A stretch of DNA of 64,000 nt from Nocardioides lianchengensis. GTDB lineage: Bacteria; Actinomycetota; Actinomycetes; Propionibacteriales; Nocardioidaceae. Positions 48,821-56,983 of this stretch are shown piece after piece. Numbering within the stretch: the stretch's first letter is position 1; each line of letters starts with the position of its first letter. The stretch spans positions 310,001 through 374,000 of the forward strand of contig NZ_FMZM01000002.1 of NCBI RefSeq assembly GCF_900101465.1, given 5' to 3'. The notes beneath the pieces are model-generated. The model searched no databases, was not told the DNA's origin, and was given only the letters and a program-made list of their open reading frames with translations. The position numbers and the translations under genes are program-made.

Positions 48821-49456
48821 GTGGGATCAGAGGAAAACCTTAAGGATCGTCTTGCTGGTGAGGCACTGGGAGCGCTCGTCCCAGGTACCAGCACGATCGG
48901 CGAGAAGGCGGCTGGACTAGTTCGCCAAGAGTGGGCTCGGCTTACATCGCGAGCTCTGAAGGTCGCCGAGGAGCACTCAGGCCTGACGCGCGAGGAGTTC
49001 ACGGATTGGGTCGAGGCGGAGCCTCGCGCCGTTCCGCTTTACATGAAAGTCTTGTGGGCTGCCGGGATGAATGGTCATGACGCCACTCTGCGGGCCATGG
49101 GTGCCGTGCTCGGTGAGGCCGCCAACGCGACCGCGCGCAAGGACGAAGAGGGTTTCACTCGCGCTGAGTTGGCGCTGCAGGCGATGACCGACCTCGGCCC
49201 CCTGCACTTCAGGGTGCTGGCTGTGCTTGCCGATAGCGTCGTCGTCACCGAGCAGGACGGCGGCGACAACCTCGGACAGTTTGTGGCGGAGTACGTGGCC
49301 ACGAAGGCGGCGATGTCGGAGGTCGTGGTTGAGCACTGCCTGTTGAACCTCGCGAACAGTGGACTAACCAAGCTGACATCCGTCCTTGGGGGTAACGCTT
49401 ATCCCCTCACGGACCTTGGGCGCGCGGTCCTGAGAGCCGCCGAAGAAGTTGTCTGA
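48821..49456 (+). CDS. Right-end accessory protein, 211 aa, unknown function
   Basis: Starts at GTG 48821 (MGSEENLKDRLAGEALGALV). Mostly helical, acidic, with a conserved-looking core (FTDWVEAEPRAVPLYMKVLW, ELALQAMTDLGPLHFRVLAV) and a C-terminal winged-helix feel (VVEHCLLNLANSGLTKLTS, YPLTDLGRAVLRAAEE). The base composition is lower in GC than the structural genes. Last gene before attR, with a host-like leaderless promoter: the usual place of genes expressed from the lysogen. Possibly an immunity or exclusion factor. Confidence 0.7.
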   Translation: MGSEENLKDRLAGEALGALVPGTSTIGEKAAGLVRQEWARLTSRALKVAEEHSGLTREEFTDWVEAEPRAVPLYMKVLWAAGMNGHDATLRAMGAVLGEAANATARKDEEGFTRAELALQAMTDLGPLHFRVLAVLADSVVVTEQDGGDNLGQFVAEYVATKAAMSEVVVEHCLLNLANSGLTKLTSVLGGNAYPLTDLGRAVLRAAEEVV

Positions 49457-49783
49457 TCCGTGGTGGCTAGGAGCACGAGAGCCGTGTCTTGGCTTCCGCG
49501 AGCGGCCCGTGAGCCGATTCGCGAAAGCAATCGCGTCGAGCAAGCTTGCGAGAGCCTCGCCCTCGTGCCTTCTTCGTGGTTCTGCCCCGCCGGCTCTGGC
49601 TGCACGCCACCGCTAGCACACTGTCTGACTCGGCACGAGTCCAGTCGTCGTTCCCAGCCGACCACCGCGCACAATGTGCACCAGATACACACACCGCACG
49701 ACAGCGACCGACTACGATAAGCAGCGACAAGCAAGAAAGCGCAGGTCAGAGGCACTTTCTGCTGGTCAGGGGCCAAGTCCGAA
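49457..49783. other. Non-coding stretch left of attR
   Basis: No convincing gene in 327 bp; the open frames here lack RBS and sensible composition. It becomes AT-richer near 49670-49750 and contains short repeated GCGAC/CGACTAC-like units that might be integrase arm sites. The last 40 bases resemble a degraded copy of the tRNA-Leu anticodon and variable arms leading into the att core. Confidence 0.5.
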
Positions 49784-49810
49784 GGGGGTTCAAATCCCCC
49801 CTCGCGCACG
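49784..49810 (+). other. attR core, 27 bp
   Basis: Identical to 4302-4328. The 5' side (CTGGTCAGGGGCCAAGTCCGAA...) is phage DNA that resembles the tRNA-Leu sequence CTGGCTTCAGGTGCCAGTGTCCGAA with gaps. The 3' side is chromosomal and begins with the tRNA terminator. Confidence 0.95.
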
Positions 49811-49814
49811 TGAT

Positions 49815-49844
49815 GAAGGCCCCGGACGAGAGTCCGGGGCCTTC
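49815..49844 (+). terminator. Original tRNA-Leu terminator, displaced
   Basis: A 13-bp perfect stem GAAGGCCCCGGAC / GTCCGGGGCCTTC with GAGA loop, followed by TGCTTTCCC. Its position 4 nt after the att core shows it belonged to the tRNA gene before integration. Confidence 0.85.
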
Positions 49845-49884
49845 TGCTTTCCCGTTCCGCGACGCCGGGCGGTGGGACGGGCTC

Positions 49885-49890
49885 TAGGGT
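49885..49890 (+). promoter_or_regulatory. -10 element (TAGGGT), host leaderless promoter
   Basis: TAGGGT lies 7 nt before GTG 49898. It serves as the host reference for the same arrangement seen in prophage cargo genes. Confidence 0.5.
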
Positions 49891-49897
49891 CAGCGAC

Positions 49898-50305
49898 GTG
49901 AGCAACGAGGAGACCCGCAGCGACGCCGCGCAGGACCGAGGCAAGCAGGACGGGCGCAGCGGGTTCGACCGGTTCGTGGAGGCGGCGTACTTCCAGGTGA
50001 GCCGGGCGCCGTTCTTCGGCCTGTGCCTGCTGATCGTCGTGGCCTGGGCGGTGAGCTTCCCGCTGTTCCCGGACGCCAAGTCCTGGCAGGTGGTCATCCA
50101 CACCGTGTCGAGCGTGCTCTCGCTGATGCTGCTGGTGCTGCTCGAGAACGCCGGCCGGCGCAGCGAGGAGGCCGCGCAGGAGAAGCTGAACGTGATCGCC
50201 GAGGCCCTCTCGGACCTGATGTCGTCGCGGGCCCAGCAGGACCCCACCCTCGAGGAGTCGGTACGCCGGCTGCGCGACGCCGTGGGTCTCGAAGAACGAC
50301 ACTGA
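49898..50305 (+). CDS. Low-affinity iron permease family protein
   Basis: A 135-aa protein. FDRFVEAAYFQVSRAPFFGL then LLIVVAWAVSFPLF and SWQVVIHTVSSVLSLMLLVL LEN match the two-helix core of the family, whose members have W-x2-x-I-NT and Q/E-N-x-x-R features. The C-terminal helix is EKLNVIAEALSDLMS. Despite the family name, iron transport is not demonstrated for short bacterial members. Leaderless start at GTG 49898. Confidence 0.75.
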   Translation: MSNEETRSDAAQDRGKQDGRSGFDRFVEAAYFQVSRAPFFGLCLLIVVAWAVSFPLFPDAKSWQVVIHTVSSVLSLMLLVLLENAGRRSEEAAQEKLNVIAEALSDLMSSRAQQDPTLEESVRRLRDAVGLEERH

Positions 50306-50399
50306 GACTTCTCGGCCCGCCGATGTCGAGAACGTCGGGACGGCTCCGTCCCTGGGGTGAGGACACCGACGACGGGGTCCCGGATCGAAGGAGACCGAG

Positions 50400-50816
50400 A
50401 TGGCGAAGTACCTGCTGCTGAAGCACTACCGCGGCAACCCGACCCCGCACCCCGACGCGACGGTGCTGATGGACCGGTGGACGCCCGAGGAGATCGACGC
50501 GCACATCGCGTTCATGAACCACGTGGCCGACACCTTCCGCGAGCGCGGCGAGTTCGTCGACGCGCAGGCGCTCTCGCCCGAGGGCACCTTCGTGCGCTTC
50601 GGCGGGGAGGGGCGGCCGCCGGTGACCGACGGGCCGTTCGCGGAGACCAAGGACCTGATCGCCGGCTGGATGGTCATCGACGTCGACAGCGTCGAGCGGG
50701 CCCACGAGGCCGCGGCGTTCCTCTCCTCCGCCCCCGGCCAGGGCGGTCGGCCGCTGCACGAGTGGATCGAGGTCCGGCCCTTCCTCGACCACGACCCCTG
50801 CACCGTCACGGAGTGA
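50400..50816 (+). CDS. DGPF/YCII-domain protein
   Basis: A 138-aa protein with a YCII-like fold (MAKYLLLKHYRGNPTPHP; MNHVADTFRERGEFVDAQAL) and the diagnostic VTDGPFAETKDLIAGWMVID. DGPF proteins are the usual neighbours and probable partners of ECF42 sigma factors; the sigma gene follows after 2 bp. A GAAGGAGA ribosome binding site is 5 nt before the ATG. Confidence 0.92.
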   Translation: MAKYLLLKHYRGNPTPHPDATVLMDRWTPEEIDAHIAFMNHVADTFRERGEFVDAQALSPEGTFVRFGGEGRPPVTDGPFAETKDLIAGWMVIDVDSVERAHEAAAFLSSAPGQGGRPLHEWIEVRPFLDHDPCTVTE

Positions 50817-50818
50817 GC

Positions 50819-51958
50819 ATGGACGACCTGCTGCGGGACCTGGCGCCGCAGGTCCTGGGCGTCCTCGTCCGTCGCGGGGCCGACTTCGCGACGGCCGAGG
50901 ACGCCGTGCAGGAGGCCCTCCTCGAGGCGGTACGACGCTGGCCCGACGACCCGCCCGCGGACCCGAGGGCGTGGCTGGTGACGGTCGCGTGGCGGCGGTT
51001 CCTGGACGCGGCGCGGTCGGACGCGGCCCGTCGTACCCGGGAGGAACGGGTGTCCGACGAGCCCGCGGCGGGGCCCGCGGAGGAGCACGACGACACCCTG
51101 CTGCTGCTCTTCTGGTGCTGCCACCCGGCGCTCAGCCCGGCCTCGGCGGTCGCGCTGACCCTGCGCGCGGTCGGCGGGCTGACCACGGCGCAGGTGGCGT
51201 CGGCGTACCTGGTGCCGGAGGCGACCATGGCCCAGCGGATCAGCCGCGCCAAGCGCACCGTGGCCGCGGAGGGGGTCGGGACCCCGGGGGACCTGCGGTG
51301 GGTGCTGGCGGTGCTCTACCTGATGTTCAACGAGGGGTACGCCGGCTCGGTGGACCTGGCCGCGGAGGCGATCCGGCTCACCCGGCCCCTGGCGCGGGCC
51401 AGCGCCGAGCCCGAGGTGGCGGGCCTGCTCGCGCTGATGCTGCTGCACCATGCCCGGCGGGCCGCCCGCTTCACCGCCGACGGGTCGCTGGTGCCACTGG
51501 CCGAGCAGGACCGCTCGCGCTGGGACACCGCGCTGGTCGCGGAGGGGGTCGAGGTCCTCCAGGCGGCGCTCGCGGTGGACCGGCTGGGCGAGTACCAGGC
51601 CCAGGCCGCCATCGCCGCGCTCCACTGCGACGCCCCGAGCGCCGCCGAGACCGACTGGCCCCAGGTCCTCGAGTGGTACGACGAGCTGCAGCGCCTGGTC
51701 GACTCTCCGGTCGTCGCGCTCAACCGGGCCGTCGCCGTCGGCGAGGTCGACGGCCCGCTGGCCGGGCTGCGCGCCCTGGAGCGCGTGCCGGCCGATCTGC
51801 CGCGCCGTACCGCCGTGGAGGCGTGGCTGCGCGAGCGGGCCGGCGAGTTCGTCGCCGCCCGCGAGCTCTACGTCCGGGCCGCCGACCAGGCCGCCAGCGT
51901 CGCCGAGCGGACCCACCTGACGCGGCAGGCGGCCAGGCTGGTGAGTTTCATCGGCTAG
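50819..51958 (+). CDS. ECF42-type RNA polymerase sigma factor
   Basis: A 379-aa protein (ATG 50819; GTG 50813 in frame overlaps the DGPF stop and is possible). Sigma region 2 (FATAEDAVQEALLEAVRRWP; PRAWLVTVAWRRFLDAARSD) and region 4 (ASAVALTLRAVGGLTTAQVA; AYLVPEATMAQRISRAKRTV) are followed by a long helical C-terminal extension (about residues 175-379) with VLYLMFNEGY and VVALNRAVAVGEVDGP. That extension defines ECF42, which in place of an anti-sigma factor is tied to DGPF proteins. The 3' end lies in an inverted repeat. Confidence 0.93.
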   Translation: MDDLLRDLAPQVLGVLVRRGADFATAEDAVQEALLEAVRRWPDDPPADPRAWLVTVAWRRFLDAARSDAARRTREERVSDEPAAGPAEEHDDTLLLLFWCCHPALSPASAVALTLRAVGGLTTAQVASAYLVPEATMAQRISRAKRTVAAEGVGTPGDLRWVLAVLYLMFNEGYAGSVDLAAEAIRLTRPLARASAEPEVAGLLALMLLHHARRAARFTADGSLVPLAEQDRSRWDTALVAEGVEVLQAALAVDRLGEYQAQAAIAALHCDAPSAAETDWPQVLEWYDELQRLVDSPVVALNRAVAVGEVDGPLAGLRALERVPADLPRRTAVEAWLRERAGEFVAARELYVRAADQAASVAERTHLTRQAARLVSFIG

Positions 51959-52033
51959 CCGACGAACCTCACGCCGGGACGACGAAGGTTCATCGTCCAG
52001 GGATGAGTTTCATCGGCTAGCCGATGAAACTCA
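51941..52033. repeat. Two tandem near-identical palindromes between converging genes
   Basis: Copy 1 (51941-51972) reads GTGAGTTTCATCGGCTAG then CCGACGAACCTCAC and includes the sigma stop codon. Copy 2 (52004-52033) is a perfect 30-bp palindrome, TGAGTTTCATCGGCT and its reverse complement, including the stop region of the glycosyltransferase gene. They share the CATCGGCTAGCCGA centre. They may act as a bidirectional terminator pair or represent a small dispersed repeat. Confidence 0.75.
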
Positions 52034-53227
52034 CACCGCGAGCTCCAGGACCTCCGGCCGGACCTGACCGGCGACGATCGCGGCGTAGGCGTCGAAGCAC
52101 CGCTGGTCGCTGAGCCGCTGGCGTTGCCGCAGGATCCGCTCGGCGTGCTCCTCGCGCAGCTCGAAGGCGGCCTCCCAGCCGGCGGCGACCGAGGCGGCGT
52201 CGCGGTCGACCACCAGGCGGCGGTCGCCGACCATCGCCGCGGCGTCGCCGACGTCGGTGGTGACGGGGACGGCGCCGCAGGCCATGCCCTCAAGCAGCGA
52301 GAGCGGCGCGGCCTCGCCGTACGCGCTGGTGAGGACGACGAGGTCGGCGGCGTTGTAGAGGCGGGGCATGTCCTCGCGGATGCCGAGCAGGTGCACCTGG
52401 CGGTGGGCGCCGTCCCAGCGGCGCAGACCGGTCGTGAGCAGGTCGGTCAGGTCGCGGTTGTCGGGGGACATGCCGGCGCCGCAGAGGACCAGGTGGGCGT
52501 CGGGGTAGCGGGCGGCGAGGACCGCGGCCGACCGCACGAAGAGGCCGACGTCCTTCATCGGGTCGAAGCGGGCCGCGAGCAGCACCACGGGGGCGTCGCC
52601 GACCACGCCGAGCTCCCGTCGTACGGCGCTGCGCTGGTCGGCGTCCGGGCGGAAGCGGTGCAGGTCGACGCCGTTCAGCACCACGGGCAGCTGCTCGAGG
52701 GGGATGCCGGTCGCGGCGTGGTAGGCCGCCTGGGTGGAGCGGGCGCAGCAGATCGCGGTCGTCACGACGCCGCGCTCGACCAGGGAGACGAGGGTCTCCA
52801 GGCCGGGGCCCTGGTGCTCGGGGTCGGAGCGGTGCAGGCAGGTGACCACGGGCCGGGTGACCTCCACCCGAGCCAGCGCGGCCAGCGGCTGCTCCTTGAG
52901 GGACAGCACCACGTCGGCGCCGGCCACCGCGCGCTCGAGGGAGGCGAGGTGGGCGGGGCGCAGCGGGTCCGCGGGCGCCCGCTGCAGGAGCGAGACGGGT
53001 ACGCCGGCCGCGCGGAGCCGGCGGTAGCTCGCGTCCTCACGGGCCAGCTGGACCGTCGCCTCGCGGTGCACGCGGTCGCTGAGGCCGAGGACGGCGTGCC
53101 GCTGGCTGGTGGTCGCCTCGAGGCTGCGGACCACCGCAGTGTGCAGCATCCGGGCCCCGCCCGCGAAGAAGCCGTCGTACATCGACAGCACCCGGGGGCC
53201 GTCCTCGAGGAACGTCACCTTCTCCAT
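52031..53227 (-). CDS. Glycosyltransferase family 4
   Basis: A 398-aa GT-B enzyme. The N-terminal half starts MEKVTFLEDGPRVLSMYDGF with a GGA loop; the C-terminal half has VLLAARFDPMKDVGLFVRSA, LVLCGAGMSPDNRDL, and the E-x7-E motif EAAPLSLLEGMACGAVPVTT. The donor and acceptor cannot be told. TACGGT lies 7 nt before ATG 53227, so it too may be leaderless. Confidence 0.9.
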   Translation of the reverse strand: MEKVTFLEDGPRVLSMYDGFFAGGARMLHTAVVRSLEATTSQRHAVLGLSDRVHREATVQLAREDASYRRLRAAGVPVSLLQRAPADPLRPAHLASLERAVAGADVVLSLKEQPLAALARVEVTRPVVTCLHRSDPEHQGPGLETLVSLVERGVVTTAICCARSTQAAYHAATGIPLEQLPVVLNGVDLHRFRPDADQRSAVRRELGVVGDAPVVLLAARFDPMKDVGLFVRSAAVLAARYPDAHLVLCGAGMSPDNRDLTDLLTTGLRRWDGAHRQVHLLGIREDMPRLYNAADLVVLTSAYGEAAPLSLLEGMACGAVPVTTDVGDAAAMVGDRRLVVDRDAASVAAGWEAAFELREEHAERILRQRQRLSDQRCFDAYAAIVAGQVRPEVLELAV

Positions 53228-53312
53228 GCGCGCGACCGTAGGAGCGGCCGGAGGCGGGCGCCGGGTGGATCAGGTGAGCGCCGGTCGACCGGACGGTGAC
53301 ATCTTGGTCGGC

Positions 53313-53798
53313 ATGAGCGAGCAGACACCCGTGCGCCAGCTTCGGCTGGTCGTGGAGGCGACGGACTACGACGAGGCGCTGCGGTTCTTCCGCGACGTGC
53401 TCGGGCTGCCGGAGCAGGCGGCGTACCAGGGGGAGGGCGACGCGCGCGTCGCGATCCTCGACGCGGGCCGGGCCACCCTGGAGCTGGCCAACCCGGCGCA
53501 GACCCGGATGATCGACGACGTCGAGGTGGGCCGGCAGACCGGCGTACGGCTGCGGGTGGCCTTCGAGGTCGACGACGCCGAGGCCCGCACCGAGCGGCTG
53601 GTGGCCGGTGGCGCGGAGCTCGTCGCCCCGCCCGTCGAGACGCCGTGGCGCTCGCTCAACTCGCGCCTCGAAGCGCCGGCCGGACTGAGCGTGACGCTCT
53701 TCCAGGAGCTGGACGCTCAGACCCAGAAGGTGTCGTGGTGGGGCGCCGATCGCGTCTGCGCGGCTCCGGGTCGCTCAGCCGGCCTCGAGGACGCGTGA
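53313..53798 (+). CDS. VOC-family (glyoxalase/bleomycin resistance fold) protein
   Basis: A 161-aa protein from ATG 53313. LRLVVEATDYDEALRFFRDV LGLPEQ opens the first beta-alpha-beta-beta-beta unit and VRLRVAFEVDDAEARTERLV the second, with PWRSLNSRLEAPAGLSVTLF at the end. Metal ligands are not obvious. The 3' end overlaps the ABC ATPase gene by 24 bp in a convergent arrangement. Confidence 0.85.
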   Translation: MSEQTPVRQLRLVVEATDYDEALRFFRDVLGLPEQAAYQGEGDARVAILDAGRATLELANPAQTRMIDDVEVGRQTGVRLRVAFEVDDAEARTERLVAGGAELVAPPVETPWRSLNSRLEAPAGLSVTLFQELDAQTQKVSWWGADRVCAAPGRSAGLEDA

Positions 53799-54536
53799 GA
53801 GGAACCGCCGGGTCCGCTCCTCCCGCGGGTCGGTGAGCACCTCGGCGCCGCCGCGCTCCGCGACCACGCCGCCGTCGAGGAAGAGCACCTGGTCGGCGAC
53901 GTCGCGGGCGAAGCGGACCTCGTGGGTGACGATCAGCATCGTCCAGCCGTCGGCCGCCAGGTCGCGGACGACGGCCAGCACCTCGCCGACCAGCTCCGGG
54001 TCGAGCGCGGAGGTCGGCTCGTCGAGGAGCAGCACCTCCGGCTTCAGGGCGAGCGCCCGGGCGATGCCGACCCGCTGCTGCTGCCCGCCCGAGAGCTGGC
54101 TGGGGTAGGCGTCCTCGCGGCCGGCCAGGCCGACCCGCTCCAGGAGCTGCCGGGCGTCGGCGGTCGCCTCGTCGACCGGGCGGCCCTGCACCTGGACCGG
54201 CCCCTCGAGCAGGTTGCCGAGCGCGGTCTTGTGGGGGAAGAGGTGGTGGCTCTGGAAGACCATGCCGCTGCAGGCCCGCAGCGCGGCGATCTGTCGACGG
54301 CGCGCGGCCTTGTCGCGGGGGAGGTCGTCGAAGTCGACCGCCGCGTCGCCGATCCGGACCCGGCCGGCGTCCGGGGTCTCGAGCACGTTCAGCGAGCGGA
54401 GGATCGTCGTCTTGCCGGAGCCGGACGGGCCGAGCAGCACGGTCGCCGTACCCCGTTCGGCCGTGAAGTCGACGCCGCGCAGGACCGTCTGGTCGCCGAA
54501 GGACTTGGTGATGCCGTGCGCCTCCACGAGCGTCAT
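53775..54536 (-). CDS. Polar amino acid ABC transporter ATPase
   Basis: A 253-aa protein. Walker A GPSGSGKTT (36-44), Q-loop MVFQSHHLFPH, signature QLSGGQQQRVGIARAL, Walker B EVLLLDEPTSALDP and H-loop MLIVTHEV are intact. Sequence type (HLFPHKT, GPVQVQGRP) is that of the GlnQ/HisP group. It overlaps the receptor-permease gene by 4 bp, forming a two-gene importer. Confidence 0.95.
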   Translation of the reverse strand: MTLVEAHGITKSFGDQTVLRGVDFTAERGTATVLLGPSGSGKTTILRSLNVLETPDAGRVRIGDAAVDFDDLPRDKAARRRQIAALRACSGMVFQSHHLFPHKTALGNLLEGPVQVQGRPVDEATADARQLLERVGLAGREDAYPSQLSGGQQQRVGIARALALKPEVLLLDEPTSALDPELVGEVLAVVRDLAADGWTMLIVTHEVRFARDVADQVLFLDGGVVAERGGAEVLTDPREERTRRFLSRVLEAG

Positions 54537-56038
54537 ACGGCGTACCTCCCGAGACGGCGCTCCAGCGGCTGCTGGGCGAGCGAGACCAGGTAGCAGATCA
54601 CCCAGTAGTAGAGCGCGGCGAAGCAGTAGAGCGGCAGGTACTCGGTGCTCAGCGCCGCCGCGTCCTGCGCGGCTCGGAACAGCTCGGGCGCCAGCACCAC
54701 CGAGGCGAGCGCGGTGTCCTTGATGAGCGAGAGCAGCGTGTTGCCGAGCGGGGGTACGGCGATCCGCGACGCCTGGGGCAGCACGATCCGGCGCATCGTC
54801 TGCCAGGAGTCCATGCCGATCGTGGTCGCCGCCTCGAACTGCCCGCGCGGCACCGAGAGGATCGAGGCCCGGATCACCTCGGCGGCGTACCCGGCGACGT
54901 TGAGGCTCAGCGCCAGGCAGGCCGCGGCGAAGCTCGGCAGCTTCAGGCCGACCTGCCCGAGTCCGTAGAAGACGATGAACAGCTGCACCAGCAGCGGGGT
55001 GCCGCGGATCAGCGAGACGTAGGCCCGGGCCGGCCAGTCGAGGAGCCGTACGCCGGAGAGCCTCGCGAGCGCGAGGGCCAGCGCCAGGGCCAGGCCGGCG
55101 ACGAAGCTGATCACGGTCAGCGGGATGGTGCCGACCAGCGCCCCGCGGAGCATCGGCCAGGCCGCGTCCCGGACGACGTCCCAGCGGCTCCGTCCGCTGT
55201 CGGAGCCGGCGACGTCGAGGTCGGCGTCGTTCTCGACGGAGACGTCGGCGCCGAAGTAGTCCTCGGAGATCTCGGCGAGCGTGCCGTCGGCGGCCAGCTC
55301 CCGCAGGGCGGCGTCGGCCTCGTCGCGCAGCGCCTCGTCGCCCTGGCGGAAGACCAGCGCCTGCCGGCTGACCTCCTCGCCCGCATCGCCGGCGATCTTG
55401 ATCTCGTCGCTGCCGGTGGAGGCCAGGTAGTCGAGCACCGCGATGTTGTCGTTGACGATCGCGTCGACCCGGCCCTGGACCAGCAGCTCCGCGGCCGGCC
55501 CGAACCCCTCGACCGACTGCACGTCGGCCCCGGCGTCGCGGGCGACCTGGGCCCAGTTGCTGGTCTCCGACTGGGCGGTGGTGCGCCCCTTCAGATCGGC
55601 GAGCGAGGTGATGTCGTCGGTGTCGCTCGCGGTCACGATCACGCCGCGGGAGAACGTGTAGGGCTGCGTGAAGAGGTAGCGGGCCTCGCGCTCGTCGTTG
55701 ATCGTCACCTGGTTGGCGATCACGTCGATCCGCTCGGCGTCCAGGGCCGGGAAGAGCGCGTCGAAGGTGCCCTGGGTGAATCGCAGGTCCCAGCCGGCCC
55801 TCTCGCCGACCGCCTTCATCACCTCGATGTCGTAGCCGGTCAGCTCGTCGGTCTCGGGGTCGGTGAACGTGAACGGCGGGTAGGTGCCCTCGGTGCCGAC
55901 CCGGACCACCCGGCGCTCGCCATCGGCCGCGGCCCGGTCCTGCCCCGCGGCCTGCACGGGTACGGCGCCGACCGCCGTCAGCAGCGCGGTCGCGACCAGG
56001 AGCAGCAGCAGCCGGACGGCGGAGGGTGGACGGGACAC
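54533..56038 (-). CDS. Amino acid ABC receptor-permease fusion
   Basis: A 501-aa protein: signal peptide/anchor (LLLLLVATALLTAVGAVPVQ AAG), a family 3 solute-binding domain (about 45-265: GTEGTYPPFTFTDPETDEL TGYDIEVMKAV, NDEREARYLFTQPY), then a permease domain (about 285-501) with the EAA-type loop EVIRASILSVPRGQFEAATT and GMDSWQTMRRIVLPQA. Fusing the receptor to the permease is known in some Firmicutes and actinobacteria. The substrate is probably a polar amino acid. Confidence 0.93.
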   Translation of the reverse strand: MSRPPSAVRLLLLLVATALLTAVGAVPVQAAGQDRAAADGERRVVRVGTEGTYPPFTFTDPETDELTGYDIEVMKAVGERAGWDLRFTQGTFDALFPALDAERIDVIANQVTINDEREARYLFTQPYTFSRGVIVTASDTDDITSLADLKGRTTAQSETSNWAQVARDAGADVQSVEGFGPAAELLVQGRVDAIVNDNIAVLDYLASTGSDEIKIAGDAGEEVSRQALVFRQGDEALRDEADAALRELAADGTLAEISEDYFGADVSVENDADLDVAGSDSGRSRWDVVRDAAWPMLRGALVGTIPLTVISFVAGLALALALALARLSGVRLLDWPARAYVSLIRGTPLLVQLFIVFYGLGQVGLKLPSFAAACLALSLNVAGYAAEVIRASILSVPRGQFEAATTIGMDSWQTMRRIVLPQASRIAVPPLGNTLLSLIKDTALASVVLAPELFRAAQDAAALSTEYLPLYCFAALYYWVICYLVSLAQQPLERRLGRYAV

Positions 56039-56210
56039 CTGGACGTCGTACCCATCTGGACCTTTGCGCCAACCGTCATCGCCCCGAAACAGTCCGCGGC
56101 TACCCTCATCCGAACAGGTGGTCCGGCCGCATCGCCAACGGGGGGCGACGCCGGGGGGACGGTCACCTCAACCTCGGTCTCGCACGCCCTCGACCCGGAG
56201 CAGATGCCCC

Positions 56211-56507
56211 ATGCCTCACACCCGCGCCCGCGCCGGTCGCGCCAGCCACGACGCCGGGATCGACAGCCTCTTCGAGTTCCTCCTGGCCCGGGTCGGGGAG
56301 TCGGTCAGCGAGGCGTCGCTGCGCGGCGACGGTCCGGCGGAGCGGTTCTCGCGGCAGAGCCTGTCGATCCTCGAGAGCATGCGGAGCGACCTCGCCGAGG
56401 AGCCACGGCGGGCCGACGAGGTCGCGCGGTTCCTCTACCGGATGTCCGCGGCGTACGTCGACCACCCCGACTACCGCAGCTACTGGACGCTCTTCAGCGC
56501 TCCCTGA
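56211..56507 (+). CDS. Small hypothetical protein resembling DUF6221
   Basis: A 98-aa protein from ATG 56211 with GGAG 10 nt upstream. DSLFEFLLARVGESVSEASL and the ending AAYVDHPDYRSYWTL recall DUF6221-type proteins. The role is unknown. It overlaps the sigma factor gene convergently by 28 bp. Confidence 0.6.
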   Translation: MPHTRARAGRASHDAGIDSLFEFLLARVGESVSEASLRGDGPAERFSRQSLSILESMRSDLAEEPRRADEVARFLYRMSAAYVDHPDYRSYWTLFSAP

Positions 56508-56983
56508 TCCACCAGCCGGCGCCGCAGCGCCTGGCGCGCCCGGTGGTAGCGGCTGCGGACCGTGGCCGGTCGCCTGCCGAGCACCGCCGCCGCGTCGACC
56601 AGCGAGAACCCGTCCCAGTGCACGAGCCGGACGATCTCGCGGTCGAGGGGCCGCAGGGTGAGGAGCGCGTCGTGCAGCGCAGCCGTGGCGTCACCGTCGC
56701 CGTCGGGGTTCGGGACGCTCAGCTCGTCGCGGAGCCGGTCCGTGAGCGCCGCGCGGCGCCGGAGGGTACGGCGATGGGTGGCGAGCACCTTGCGGGCGAC
56801 GCCGAAGGCCCACCGCCGGGCCGCCTCCGGCTCCTCGGGTACGGCGTCCGCCCGCCGCCAGAGCACGACCAGCGTCTCGGACAGCAGGTCGGCGGCGTCC
56901 TCGACGGGGCGCACCCGTCGGGTGAAGTAGGCCAGCAGGTCGGGGAGCTCACGCTCGATCACCTGCTCGACGTGGGTCGTCAC
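56480..56983 (-). CDS. ECF-type RNA polymerase sigma factor
   Basis: A 167-aa protein from GTG 56983 overlapping the upstream stop (GTGA). Region 2: LLAYFTRRVRPVEDAADLLS and ETLVVLWRRADAVP, with RRWAFGVARKVLATHRR. Region 4: LRPLDREIVRLVHWDGFSLV and DAAAVLGRRPATVRSRYHRA. It is co-transcribed with a membrane protein encoded just upstream that may be its regulator; the order (regulator first) is the reverse of most ECF operons. Confidence 0.9.
   Translation of the reverse strand: MTTHVEQVIERELPDLLAYFTRRVRPVEDAADLLSETLVVLWRRADAVPEEPEAARRWAFGVARKVLATHRRTLRRRAALTDRLRDELSVPNPDGDGDATAALHDALLTLRPLDREIVRLVHWDGFSLVDAAAVLGRRPATVRSRYHRARQALRRRLVDQGALKSVQ

Larger units (their letters stand above)
4302..49810 (+). 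mobile_element. Complete prophage of a contractile-tailed (myovirus) temperate phage
   Basis: The element is bounded by a 27-bp perfect direct repeat (4302-4328 and 49784-49810) overlapping the 3' end of tRNA-Leu. An integrase sits inside the left end. The content follows a temperate-phage order: integrase, immunity, early/replication, packaging, head, tail, baseplate, fibre, lysis, right-end accessory genes. A sheath gene, a tail tube, gp25/W-, J- and I-like baseplate genes and a Mu-type portal indicate a myovirus. All structural genes are open; the only clear lesion is a one-base frameshift near 18206 in an early gene of unknown role. The prophage therefore looks potentially inducible, which is an inference. 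Confidence 0.96.

Noticed and set aside
49546..49887. 113-codon plus ORF across attR
   Set aside because: It crosses the att core and the tRNA terminator and has no RBS or recognisable protein pattern.
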